A stretch of 64,000 bases of DNA, taken from Cryptomeria japonica (lineage: Eukaryota; Streptophyta; Pinopsida; Cupressales; Cupressaceae). Position 1 is the first letter of the stretch; every line of letters starts with the position of its first letter. Shown here piece after piece: positions 1 to 11,215 of this stretch. The notes below the pieces were generated by a model. The model did not search any database. It had not been told where the DNA came from and was given only the letters and a program-made list of their open reading frames with translations. Both the position numbers and the translations under genes were made by a program. The stretch covers positions 615,644,755-615,708,754 of the forward strand of contig NC_081409.1 of NCBI RefSeq assembly GCF_030272615.1. Direction: 5' to 3'.

Positions 1-565
1 CATTCAATTTATTTTTCATTTACAAACTAGTTTAAGAATTGGCACAGTGATGCCAAAATACTGAACAAACTAAGTATGAAACAAAGGACTAGTCTATAAA
101 GACCATAATAAATGAATGTTGAACTTGGGGCAGATGCTAGGTAATTTAAGAGTAGATGAATTGAAACGGCAATACTTTGATACTTTGTAAATGGATTATT
201 GGAAACATCTGGAGAAAAGAAGCAAATTGTATCAACCTCCAAATATCAAGATAGTCACCCAAGGAAACAGAACTAGTATTTATATAAACAAAGTGTGGAT
301 GGTGACATGTTTGAATATTTCATTAGTGGAAATAATAGACATATATTAAGAAAGATAAGAAAAAGATGAAATAACAAAATCTGCTATTTGGTATTTAAAA
401 TGCACAGCAGAAGGGAAGAGGAAGAACGTCCTTATAAATTCTATGAGATCTGCAATGTGAGAAACATAATTGATTGCTTGTTTAAGCTGAAAAGCTAAGT
501 TGGCAGTTCTGGTTTGGATTATGTTTAGGTCCAGGGGAACTTTTTTTGGGATTGGGATTGTTCGC

Positions 566-605
<40 letters not shown>

Positions 606-2165
606 CCAATTAAATACATTATAAACATATGATATTAAATTAATATATTAAAAATAAATAATGTATAATAACTGTGTATGTGGTAGCATTGTTGCCAATT
701 CTTTTAGAAATTAATGTGTTATCGAAAACACTTTAATATATCTGTACAGGATTGCTAAATATGTTGTTGAAAACACTTTAATATATCAGCATAGAACTAA
801 CAACAATGGTACTGCATATTTATTATTTCTAAATATTTCGAAATAAATAAGCCTCGTGTGCTGTCCAACAGAAGCCTCTGAAATTTTATGTTACCAGTTT
901 GCCATATTATATTAACAGATTACTTCTTTGCTGCAATAGCAGACTAAATTGTTGTGGAATAGAACACCAGGTACAGACAACCCTCACAAAATACTTTAAA
1001 GAAAACAAAGGGTGAAACTACTGGTTTCACTGCAGAGTCCATCGAATGGCATCAGATTTGATGTTGGCTTAAAAAGCAAACTGGTCTGGAATCTGAATCT
1101 GGTCTGAACCAGACTCAGATCCGGTGGAAAAACCTGATGAACTGGTAACATAGCTGAAAAGTCTAAATAGAAAAATGATACTGTTATCGCAAAAGCTTGC
1201 ACCCTTGCTGAGCTATCAACTCAACAACCTCGTGGAAAATGGAAACAACCCTGAAGTGTGGAACCTTGCGCAAGGGGGTTGAATCTCTGGAGAAGGCCGG
1301 CTTCCTTCTCAATCCAGGTCCAACTCAACACTTCAAAACTTACTCCCAAACCTATCCTAACAACTTGCAAAAGAAAAGGGAAGAGGGAAATGCTTAAAAC
1401 AAATGGAGGTGATGCACCAAGAAGAGATTGTTTCTCTCCCTACCCGAAATGACACAAAGAATCAACTGAAATACCCAGGAGATGCACAAACTTCAGTTGT
1501 ATGAGTGACCCCAACGCATGTATGGAGGTTAGAATTTGCTGAATGTCAAAGGGGAGAAGATTTCCCACAAGTCACACTCAGAAAGCAAGTAAACACAACA
1601 TATATGAGAGAAGAGTCACAAAACATACACTTATGATGAAGGTAAGGAAACATACACAGCATACATAAGTTGAAGGAATGCAAGAATGGTGATTTCAATT
1701 CATTATAAGGCCAATGGCCAAACTTACAATTGCAAAAATGGAAGGTAAATACAAGAGAAGTGAAAGAGCATAGAATAGCTCAAGCCAACAGGGAGAGAAC
1801 CCTTTACAATGAGGCTTAACAACCTTTATATAGAAAATTGGTTACAAGAGTGATCATGACCCTTGTGTGTGTAGGGAAATGTCAGTCTGGGAGTGCAGGG
1901 AAGTGCATGCACTTGACTTTTGTACATGCAAGCAACCTAGCCATACCTTGAAAAGGCAACTGAGAAGGGTGGATTGATTGACCTTCCAAAGTCAGAGCAT
2001 GCAGACATGACATACGTCACCACAACAAGCATGGCCCTGTACCTCTCTTGATGGAAATCCTGCCAAAAACATTAAATGCACCCTGGTGGCTCTACAAAAA
2101 AAGGTGCACAAGTCTCAAAAGTCGTCAGAGCATTTAAAGCTTTGAGTGTCGATCACGCCATCCGG
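1..2165. other. Gene-less 5' flank
   Basis: I see no coding region, RNA gene or complete mobile element here. Open frames are short, lie on both strands and show no recognisable domain. A short motif (GAAAACACTTTAATATATC) occurs twice at about 730-790. A TATATAG stretch near 1,830 could be a promoter of a degraded LTR, but I found no LTR partner. Confidence 0.5.
569..602. repeat. (AT)n microsatellite
   Basis: An uninterrupted AT dinucleotide run of about 17 units. It is read as an Ile-Tyr repeat in a spurious minus-strand frame and is not coding. Confidence 0.95.
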
Positions 2166-2169
2166 AAGT

Positions 2170-2865
2170 GTTGCCAACTGGAAAGAAGTCCGAGGACTTC
2201 GAAAACTCGGGTTCCCGAAGTGGGGAAGACAAGGAAAGAACCTCGGGGTTTCGGGAAGGAGAAAGGAGAGCAGTAGGAAACTTAGGAGCCTCGGGGTTCT
2301 GGAGTTCCGGGGAACTGAAAAAGGGGCTAAGGAAGGAACTTCAGAACCTCGGGGTTCCGGGAAAGAAGAAGGGAAGCAAAGGAAGAGAACCTCGGGGTTC
2401 TAGAGAAAGAAAGGAAGAAAGGCTAGGAGGGAACTTCGGAAGCTCGCGGTTCCGGAGAAAGAAAGGAAGAAAGGCTAGGAGGGAACTTTAGAACCTCGGT
2501 GTTTTGGAGTTCCGAGGAAGGGAGGAAGAAGAGAAAGGAACTTCGGAACCTTGGGGTTTTGGAGTTCCGGGGAACACAAGAGGAGGGGAAAGAAAGGGAG
2601 GAACTTCGAAACCTCGGGGGTTTCGGAGTTTCGGGAAAAGAAAGGAAAGGTGGCAAAGGGAAGGAACCGGAGTTCCGAGGAAGGGAAAAAGGGAAGGAAC
2701 CGGAGTTCCGAGGAAGGGAAAAAGGGAAGAGGGAACTTTAAACCTCGGGAAGGAACCGGAGTTCCGGAGAAAAAGAACAAGAGAAGGCAAAGAGAAGGAA
2801 CTTCGGAACCTCGGGGTTCTGGAGTTCTAGGGAAGGAAGAAAAGGCCAAGGGAGGAACTTCCTCC
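2170..2865. repeat. Purine-skewed GC-rich minisatellite
   Basis: Imperfect tandem units of roughly 30-70 bp share GGAACTTCGGAACCTCGGGG and GGAGTTCCG-type segments joined by nearly pure purine (GGAAGAAAGG) spacers on the + strand. Unit boundaries drift and a shorter sub-unit (GGAACCGGAGTTCCGAGG) is repeated near 2,660-2,720. Several overlapping open frames cross it on both strands, but all are low-complexity translations of the repeat, so I do not call a gene. The higher GC and strong strand asymmetry set it apart from the AT-rich surroundings. Confidence 0.85.
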
Positions 2866-4136
2866 GAGCAAGGCAATACCTCACACTTCATAATTCTTTT
2901 GCTTGTCTCCTCGATCAACTGGGGCAATGCTGGTCCATGGATCGTATCTCTGATCGGTTCTTACTGATGGACCAAGGGTGTCATAAAATGACAACATATA
3001 CATCTAGGGAAGGGCATAAAATTCAGTAAAAGCAAAGTACTAGTACTGCAATAAATAGCAGCAGCGGTGGTAGAGGACCAACAATGTTACAATTACATGT
3101 CAAAATGCACAAATTTGTTGTGAAGTGATGAATATACAACAAAATGGGTAGCTATTCCAACGAATGCCCAAAAAGTACAGCATGAATCTGGAATGCTAAA
3201 TGTGGTCCAAAAGATCATGATGACAGGGACTTACCTAAATTGATATAAGCAGAAATAGTTGAAATAGAGAGGAATAAGATAAGTACCCTTTGGCAGTTTC
3301 TAGATCTGCAAAATAGGAGTAATTGAAAATACTGCTGAACAACAGAGAATAAAAGATGGTATAAATAACATAAATAAACAAAATATTGAAATGGGATGGG
3401 TGCAAGAAATGGTGCCATCACAAGAAGCTAGAGGAAGACCAAAACAGAAAACAATAGAAGCAAAGAAGACAGGATTCCAAATTCTGTACAACAATTGGTA
3501 TCCACATTTCTCATTAATGTGTTGTTTACTAAAAGTTGAAATGGAATGAGCCTGTACTGATCAAGTCAAAACAATACATGATTGGGAGCACACAACTCTA
3601 TCAGTAAAAAAAGTATTAGTCAGTGTTTGATGGATGCTTTGAATACTCTGAGAGACAGTGATTGGAGAAGAGAAATCTTATCCAAGTGGTGAAGCAGATT
3701 TGAAAATGAATATAAACCAGTTGATGAGGAAGTTTTGCATCTTTATGAGTGACCCGAGGACAACTTTTACATTGCTAGAAAAATGCTGAAACCTGTACAC
3801 TTTAGTCAACTTCAGTGAAATTGAGACGGTATTTGAAACTGAAAAAAGCTAATTGTAAAACAGAGTGGTCAACCATCAATTGCCACTGATAAAGAAATAG
3901 AGCAATAGAAGCACTAGCTCATGCATCTTGCATGCTTCGTGCTGGTGATTTGAGTTGTAGGCCCCAAATCCCTAAGATCTGATAATCTACCAAGTGCAAG
4001 GGATGTCAAACTTAGAAGGATTGCCACAAACCTATATTTAGGTCGGGCAAGTTAGGACCAATTGTTGAGGTGGGCAAGACCTCCTTCGCCTTTGGCTCGG
4101 CAAGACCAAGGGGGTTTTTCTAAGGTGCTGGAATAT
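2866..4136. other. Gene-less interval before the copia-type element
   Basis: No coding region or complete element recognised. Open frames on the minus strand at 3,215-3,494 are short, hydrophobic AT-rich translations without a recognisable domain. Confidence 0.5.
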
Positions 4137-4141
4137 ATTAT

Positions 4142-5159
4142 TGTTGGTTTTTTTGTGTAACTAGGATAGGAAGATAAATAGGATTCGGATTGCCTTAAGG
4201 CATCATCCGAATCCTTATAGGGCAGGGCCCTCTCTATTGTATTTATATGTAATGTGTAAAACCATTAAGGGCTGGACCTAACATGTAAAGGGGCGCATCT
4301 CTAGGTCCAACGCGTGGACCTATCTCCAACACACACATTTTGTGGCGTATAGTCTTATGTATTGATCATTTATGATGGGCTGGGCCCAAATGATTGTATT
4401 ATTAAAAGGACGCATCCCTTCTTCAAACGTGTGGTCCTATATCTTATTTTAGCACATTTCTACGTAGTGTGGGCTCTTGTAACGTGGAAACTATATTGTT
4501 TAGGTCCCATGCTTATGGTGGCGTGTGGAACTAATATTATAGTGTTGGCCCCAAGGATGGATTGGGCCGACCCAAGATAGGGCTCACCTCTTGTATATAT
4601 GCACAAGCATATCACTAGTCGTAAATGCAATCAAGCAATCCGAATATTAGACAATCAATGTGAAGACCTTGTGCCTAGCAATAAAAGGTCAATGCGAATT
4701 CTGATCAAGGAATCAGCGAATTACTTCTGCCATCAGCATTTGCCATACATGCAATCTTGGACAGTGAATACATTGAAGAGGATAGCGAGTTCCTCTTGAA
4801 GGTCTACAAACACCATTAGGTCTGCAATCTTCAGTGAAGAACTATGAAGAGCTGGAAGCTGTATGCTGATGATATTCTTATATAAGAAAGAGATAAGTCT
4901 GCTATCTTCTGCTGTTACATTGTGCCCTAGCTGGGTTACGATTGTAACTCTAATTCTGCCCTAGGTTGACAGTTATATCAGATAAGTAATCTGATCTTTA
5001 TTGCCATTGCATTCTACAATTAATAAAAGGATCTAGATCTGATTTGTTGCTGGGTTTTTCCTCCAAGAGGGAGGTTTTCCCAGGGTATGTGTTGTGTCTT
5101 GTCTCTTTTGTATTCTTGCATTCACATTGTTCTCTGCAATCTGATCACTAAAGTTAACA
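4142..5159 (+). repeat. 5' LTR of the copia-type element
   Basis: Begins TG and ends CA, and is colinear at equal length with the copy at 6,539-7,556. A TATATATG near 4,594 is a candidate TATA box, placing the transcription start roughly in the middle of the LTR. The short open frames inside are duplicated in the other LTR and are not genes. Confidence 0.93.
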
Positions 5160-5172
5160 TGGTATCAGAGCC
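5160..5172 (+). promoter_or_regulatory. Primer-binding site (initiator Met tRNA)
   Basis: TGGTATCAGAGCC begins directly after the terminal CA of the 5' LTR. This is the usual minus-strand primer site of plant copia elements. Confidence 0.92.
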
Positions 5173-5275
5173 TAGGTTTGCATGTGCAATGATCAGATTT
5201 ACAGCCTGGACTTCTGTGTGACGGCTAGGGTTTTCAGATGATTACATGCACAGTCAAGGTCCTTCGTCTGCATCA

Positions 5276-5350
5276 ATGGATTCCTCATCCTCTTAGCATC
5301 TTAGAATTTTCAAAGGTGATGAATCTCAATTTATTTCAAGGGAGATAGGT
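5276..5350 (+). pseudogene. Copia gag N-terminal remnant
   Basis: The first ATG downstream of the PBS opens MDSSSS, then a TAG stop, then HLRIFKGDE in the same frame. The pattern of a short Ser-rich start followed by 'F-x-G' is typical of copia gag N-termini. Recognisable coding sequence ends within about 70 bp, where the internal region appears deleted. Confidence 0.5.
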
Positions 5351-5994
5351 AAGTGAAGTTGTAGGTGAATTGAAGCTACCTTATTTTGATACTTGCTGTC
5401 ATCCTTATATATTTCTGCTATCATATACCTGCTATCACTTATATACTCGATGTATTCATGGCTGAATAGTGATAGTGTATATATATGGATGTGTATTAAC
5501 TATTAGGATCCGAGTATAGGTAAATGTCTTCTATCTATATGTCTGAATCTGTGTGTTGACAGTTTGTAAGGGTTGGTGTTTTGTTTTACTATATCATGTC
5601 TCTAAGGTAACCTAATGTCTACTCTTGAAGATAATGTTTTCAGGTTATGTCTCTTTGATTCCTGCATGACCTGAGAAGCCCTACCTCAATCAGATCCTGT
5701 CATTGCACTAATTATGAAAGTCTACCTTTCATCTCTCTCTTTTAAGATGCTATGGGTCCACTTTGTAAGTAAGAATGAATCATCAGGTCTGTGAATTCCT
5801 TATTTAGATAGGGTTTTAGAGGGAGTCTTGATATCTTTTAATATATCATTTCATTCTTGGGTTCTAATCATTATGGTTTAATAGAGGAATTGATAATATA
5901 TATCTAATGTATATTCCTTGTCTATGGCAAAATGTTTATTTATCATGATACTAACCTTGATACACTGGGTGTATCATCCACTGGGTCTATCATC

Positions 5995-6160
5995 CACCCT
6001 CTGCGGAGTGCAAGGTGGTAGTGCTCGCTCACCCTCTGCGGAGGGCAAGGTGGCATTTCTTTCCACCCTCTGCGGAGTGCAAGGTGGCGGTTATTTCTCA
6101 CCCTCTGCGGTGTGCAAGGTGAGTTCACCCTTTGCGGTGTGCAAGGTGACAGGTTGTTCT
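5995..6160 (+). repeat. GC-rich tandem array inside the copia-type element
   Basis: Five units of 27-36 bp each start CACCCTCTGCGGAGTGCAAG or a one- to three-base variant, separated by variable 5-15 bp tails. More diverged relatives (TCCTCTGCGATTGTGCATGA and similar) continue to about 6,370. The array lies between the gag remnant and the polypurine tract. It is GC-rich in an AT-rich element and is not an ORF. Confidence 0.85.
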
Positions 6161-6529
6161 TCTCAGTGAAGAAGCTTACGTATCCTCTGCGATTGTGCAT
6201 GATTTATGTTGTATATATGTCTGAGTGATTATCCTGCAAGTGTGCATATGGAAAGGTCTCTTTCATCCTCTGTGGATGTGCATGATGAAAGATAATGGTG
6301 TTATATGCAGGTCCCCAGGAAAGTGTGAAGTTATAAAGTGTTGGCTTCTTCCTCTGCAGGCATTGCAAGGAGAACGTCATGGAAAGATTCATATTGTAAC
6401 GTAATTGTGTGATCAGATCACGATGTGTATATTGTTTGTACTCTTAGGGCTGGGCCCTAAACCTTGTAAATGTTTTGCCATGGGTTTGTCCATGTAAATT
6501 TGGTTATGTATTTACTTTCCTCCCTAGTT

Positions 6530-6538
6530 AAGAGGGAG
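6530..6538 (+). promoter_or_regulatory. Polypurine tract
   Basis: AAGAGGGAG lies immediately before the TGTTGG of the 3' LTR, the expected place for plus-strand priming. Confidence 0.8.
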
Positions 6539-7556
6539 TGTTGGTTTTTTTGTGTAACTAGGATAGGAAAATAAATAGGATTCGGATTGCCTTAAGGCAT
6601 CATCTGAATCCTTATAGGGCAGGGGCCTATCTATTGTATTTATATGTAATGTGTAAAACCATTAAGGGCTGGACCTAACATGTAAAGGGGCGCATCTCTA
6701 GGTCCAACGTGTGGACCTATCTCCAGCAGACACATTTTGTGGCGTATAGTCTTATGTATTGATCATTTATGATGGGTTGGGCCCAAATGATTGTATTATT
6801 AAAAGGACGCATCCCTTCTCCAAACGTGTGGTCCTATATCTTATTTTAGCACATCTCTATGTAGCGTGGGCTCTTGTAACGTGGAAACTATATTGTTTAG
6901 GTCCCATGCTTATGGTGGCGTGTGGAACTAATATTATAGTGTTGGCCCCAAGGATGGATTGGGCTGACCCAAGATAGGGCTCACCTCTTGTATATATGCA
7001 CAAGCATATCACTAGTCGTAAATGCAATCAAGCTATCCGAATATTAGACAATCAATGTGAAGACCCTGTGCTCTGCAATAAAAGGTCAATGCGAATTCTG
7101 ATCAAGGAATCAGCGAATTACTTCTGCCATCAGCATTTGCCATACGTGTGATCTTGGACAGTGAATACATTGAAGAGGATAGCGAGTTCCTCTTGAAGGT
7201 CTACAAACACCATTAGGTCTGCAATCTTCAGTGAAGAACTACGAAGAGCTGGAAGCTGTATGCTGATGATATTCTTATATAAGAAAGAGATAAGTCTGCT
7301 ATCTTCTGCTGTTACATTGTGCCCTAGCTGGGTTACGACTGTAACTCTAATTCTGCCCTAGGTTGACAGTAATATCAGATAAGTAACCTGATCTTTATTG
7401 CCATTGTATTCTAAAATTAATAAAAGGAGCTAGATCTGATTTGTTGCTGGGTTTTTCCTCCAAGAGGGAGGTTTTCCCAGGGTATGTGTTGTGTCTTGTC
7501 TCTTTTGTATTCTTGCATTCACATTGTTCTCTGCAATCTGATCACTAAAGTTAACA
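6539..7556 (+). repeat. 3' LTR of the copia-type element
   Basis: Same length (1,018 bp) and termini as the 5' LTR. It is followed directly by the ATTAT target duplication. Confidence 0.93.
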
Positions 7557-7770
7557 ATTATTACAAAAACAAAACACTTTCTTTGACACAAACCACACCC
7601 ATTGTATAGTGCACCCCTCTTTCTGGTTGTTACTTCATGCCAATATATATTATTACTTCATGCTGTAATATATATTATTACAAAAACAAAACACACACTT
7701 CGACACAAACCACACCCATTGCATAGTGCACCCTATTTCTGGTTGTTACTTTATGCCTATATGCTGGTTT
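7557..7770. repeat. Two-copy tandem repeat, period about 117 bp
   Basis: Two copies, starting near 7,557 and 7,674, each read ATTATTACAAAAACAAAACA, followed by a CACAAACCACACCCATTG block and TTTCTGGTTGTTACTT. The first copy starts inside the target duplication of the neighbouring element, so the repeat may predate that insertion. Confidence 0.8.
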
Positions 7771-10700
7771 AGAAGAGACAAAGTTAATTACCTTTTATTA
7801 AATAGGTAATCTGCCACATAAGTATTTGTGAATGTGTTTTATAATGCCCCTGAAAATGTTTCATACATTTAGACATGGCAGCTGAAACACAAACAAAAAA
7901 AACTGAAAAGATGTTAAGATTGATGTATTTTGAGTGTGTTGAGGATGATGAGAGAGAAAGATAGTCACAGATAGTGTCTTTATCCATTTGAGCAACAAAG
8001 CTTCTGAATTTAGTCAAACATGTAATAACAAAAACCTAGGTGATATCTTAATCAAGATACCACAAAAGACTATGCCTTTTAGGATGCACAAGCAAGTTGG
8101 GCTCAACATATACATTCAGAAAAACAATAAATGGTTGTAAAATATTAAGCAAGTCTACGTAGTAATCCTTGAGCATAACCATTCATTTCCTTTATTATGT
8201 TGAAAAGATACCTTACAAAGGCTTTGCAAGGATTTTATATACTTATTGTTCACCAACTGAACAACATATATCCAAAAATAATAAATATATATTGCAGACA
8301 AGGAAACACTCAACTAAGGTTGATTTTGCATTTGATCATTCAATCTTTATAGTTTAAAGTGTTTATTGGAAGTTTGGGATGAACCCAAATCGTTACAATT
8401 CCAAAATACCTTTACCCAGAACTAGAAATTGAAACCCTAGTGCTTCTTGTGAAACAGTGAATATTACTTCTATGCTGGTTTTGCAACTGCTTCTCCTTAG
8501 TCCATTTAGAATTTCTCAGATTGGTTATCAATAATGGGTCACATTCTAGTAAGACACAGAAGGGGAAGGGACTCAAGCAAAATTTGACATGACAAAATTG
8601 AGTCCCAACACAATCACTACGAATAAGCATGAAACGATGTTTGAGAAAAATAGTTGGCAGAATAACTAATTGATTGAACGAGAATTTCTAATGGATAAGC
8701 ATGTGAAAGCACAGTAATACAAGATAAATGAAGAAATGTGTAACTGTCAAATGAAAAGGTGCCACATGGCAGCAGGATTAATACAAATCAATGTAAGAGA
8801 AATAGGAAGAGTTAAAACATAGTATATTATAGTATTATCAATATTGTAATAACAAAGGACATTATTGAGGATTTTGGCACAGGATAAGCTATGTTAATGG
8901 TTGCTAGTGGTTGTATCTCAAGCAAACATGAAAAGGGTTGAGCATTGTAAACCTGTAAAAGTTCTGTTGTAGCTATTCCAAATGAAAGGCAGGCTTTCAT
9001 CTCATGTGCATTGCTTCTTGGAGTTGCACCTATATCCAATGAAGGTCTACAATCATCCTGTTTACTACTCGTATATGTCCATCAGTACTCAATGATTGTA
9101 AGTAGACTTGTCCAACTTTGTGTTCTTTAGTGACCAAAGTGCTTTCGAGAAATGGCTCAAGTATCTGATGTTTTAATCAAAGATGTTGGATGGTAATCCA
9201 AAGTGAACATCTACATTTTGAAAGTACAATTGAGCTATTTTTAGAGCTGAAATGGAGTTATTGCAAGGTATAAGAATTGTTATCATGGAGAATCTACTTA
9301 GACTATGTAAAATGGTCATCACCCTTTTCAGTGGTGGGATGACCAAACAAAAGGTCCATGGAAACGGATTCCCAAGGCTTTGTCAGAACTAGCAAAGGTG
9401 TGTGCTTCCCTTGTTTATTGTTAACTGATTTGGCTATGGCACACGTGGTGCAGGATTGTATATACTTGGTGACATACACAAAAACGAAGTATCATTTTAT
9501 TTCCTCCTCATTTAGGGCGAGTTGGGGTGTGGGGTCTGTTGGCACGTGAACTCAGTTTTCTTTTTCTAGCATTGATCAAACAGCTGATGACAAGTACCAG
9601 TTCATGCAGCAAAATCTATTGCTTTAAGAATTTATCAAATGAAAGAATTTTCAGCAAGCTGTGAAAGTCTAAAATATTATAGTAAATATTTAGTCTTTGA
9701 TGCTTCTTTTTAAATTCAGATATAATTCCAGGGTTCTATTATGGTGCCCCAGCCCAGCAGCTTCAAGCAAGTAAATACATGCTAAAACATAAACTAAATA
9801 CCTGCATAAACTGCTCCCAAAGGAGCGCAGCAGGCACCAACATAAACAAATGCATTAACAACTACATACAGCCATTACTAAAAAGAAAATAAAAATTAAA
9901 AATTAATATTAGGTAATCATAACTGCAGGGCCAATTCCATGATCAACTAGCTCTTCTGATAAAGATCCCATCCAATCCATTATACCCATCAACACTATTT
10001 AAATTTTTTTATTTAAAAAAAAGCCAAAACAGCTACTGTTGGGTGTTACTTGATTAAGTACTGTTATTGGCAGTGAGTAATAGGACAAGCACAAGGTTGG
10101 TCAGGTCACGTCAATCTCAGTACTAACCAGGATCTAGTTACCTACAGCTATGCTGCTCTCTCTGAACACAGACCAATTTAAAATATTACAGCAAAGGTCA
10201 AGGAATTGACTTTTTATCTTAAGAATAAATTTAAACTATTTATTGGTGGGGGTCAAGGCCATCACCTGCTTAGCTGATTGCATGCAGACACATTTTTTTA
10301 TGGGGAAGGTCAGCTGTCCCCTTTTGTTTTCTGGGACATCCCCAAATTTTCACGATGTTGCCTAAGTCACCCCGTCCTTGGAATGTTCTGGAAAAGGGGG
10401 CACCCCAAAAAATGCTGGGGTTGCGTCCTTGATCTTAATCAAGCATGAATTAACATTGAAATGTAAGAAAATTAGAGAGTACAACACCAAAAGAAGAGAC
10501 TTATATACTGTATGGAAACCCACATCGGGTGAAAATTCCAGCAAGTTGATTGTGAGCTCAATTTCATTAAAAGTACTCCAAGTAGAAAATTACTATTGGT
10601 ATAAGCCTTGTAGGTTTGATATGGGGGCTTGATCTACTGTGGTATGAGCCCAATTAGCCAATAAAATTTGTCATAACACCTCCCTTTTTTCTGCTCTTTA

Positions 10701-11215
10701 CTACAGTCATTAGGAACTGGAAAACCAGAGTTGAAACCCCCTTATACAACCCTCTGCCATTCATAAAATGCATCTAAGAAGCCTCACCCGGGTTCACATT
10801 GACCATATATAAAACATTATAGAGGATGTGAAGACAAACCAAACAAGAATTCAAAGAGAAAATTGGAAACTGGAACATCATGGGATGTGATACACCATGA
10901 TATTTTCTTTAACTGCCTGTTGCAACCAGCGAGTTTACCAGAGTTTAAAGAACCCTATATTTAACTGTTTTGTCATTCACCAAAGCTTGTCTAAGGGCTA
11001 ATGACCAAAACAGTTCTAGGTTTAATTGTCTATTTCAGTTGATCCGAGAAAAATAGAGTTCTAAAGTACAACAATAATTCTTGTCGTGTTTTGTTTTACC
11101 GATTTTGCAATTATTTGTGGGCTTTCTGTTTTGCTGTATAATTATGGTACCTATATTTTCAATTTAGTGTTTTTTCTTTGGGTTGGCATTTACCACATCT
11201 ACTATTTAAATGCAG
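7771..11215. other. Gene-less interval upstream of CBP60 exons
   Basis: No exon, RNA gene or complete mobile element was recognised. The 5' exons of CBP60, expected to encode roughly the first 70-100 residues, were looked for here and not found. Part of this interval is therefore probably CBP60 intron. Sequence near 10,250-10,680 has short G/C clusters and a TGGTATGAGCCC string, but no LTR pair. Confidence 0.45.

Larger units (their letters stand above)
4142..7556 (+). mobile_element. Non-autonomous copia-type LTR retrotransposon
   Basis: This is a 3,415-bp element with two 1,018-bp direct LTRs, both starting TGTTGG and ending TTAACA, flanked by the perfect 5-bp target duplication ATTAT (4,137-4,141 and 7,557-7,561). 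A primer-binding site TGGTATCAGAGCC, matching the 3' end of initiator Met tRNA, abuts the 5' LTR. A purine-rich tract precedes the 3' LTR. The internal region is only 1,379 bp and keeps a broken gag start but no protease, integrase or reverse transcriptase. Movement would have needed enzymes from another element. The LTRs differ at about 28 positions by eye (about 2.8%), mostly transitions, so this is an old insertion. The copia assignment rests on the PBS and the gag start. Confidence 0.92.

Noticed and set aside
2146-2967. Several overlapping open frames of 66-150 codons on both strands
   Set aside because: All are low-complexity translations of the purine-rich minisatellite, open in several frames at once, with no domain.
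5995-6160. Evenly spaced repeats considered as a CRISPR-like array
   Set aside because: Spacers are short and related, the setting is a plant retrotransposon interior, and no cas genes exist here.
10630-10660. TGGTATGAGCCC, resembling a Met primer-binding site
   Set aside because: Mismatched to the usual TGGTATCAGAGCC, and no LTR end or LTR pair nearby.
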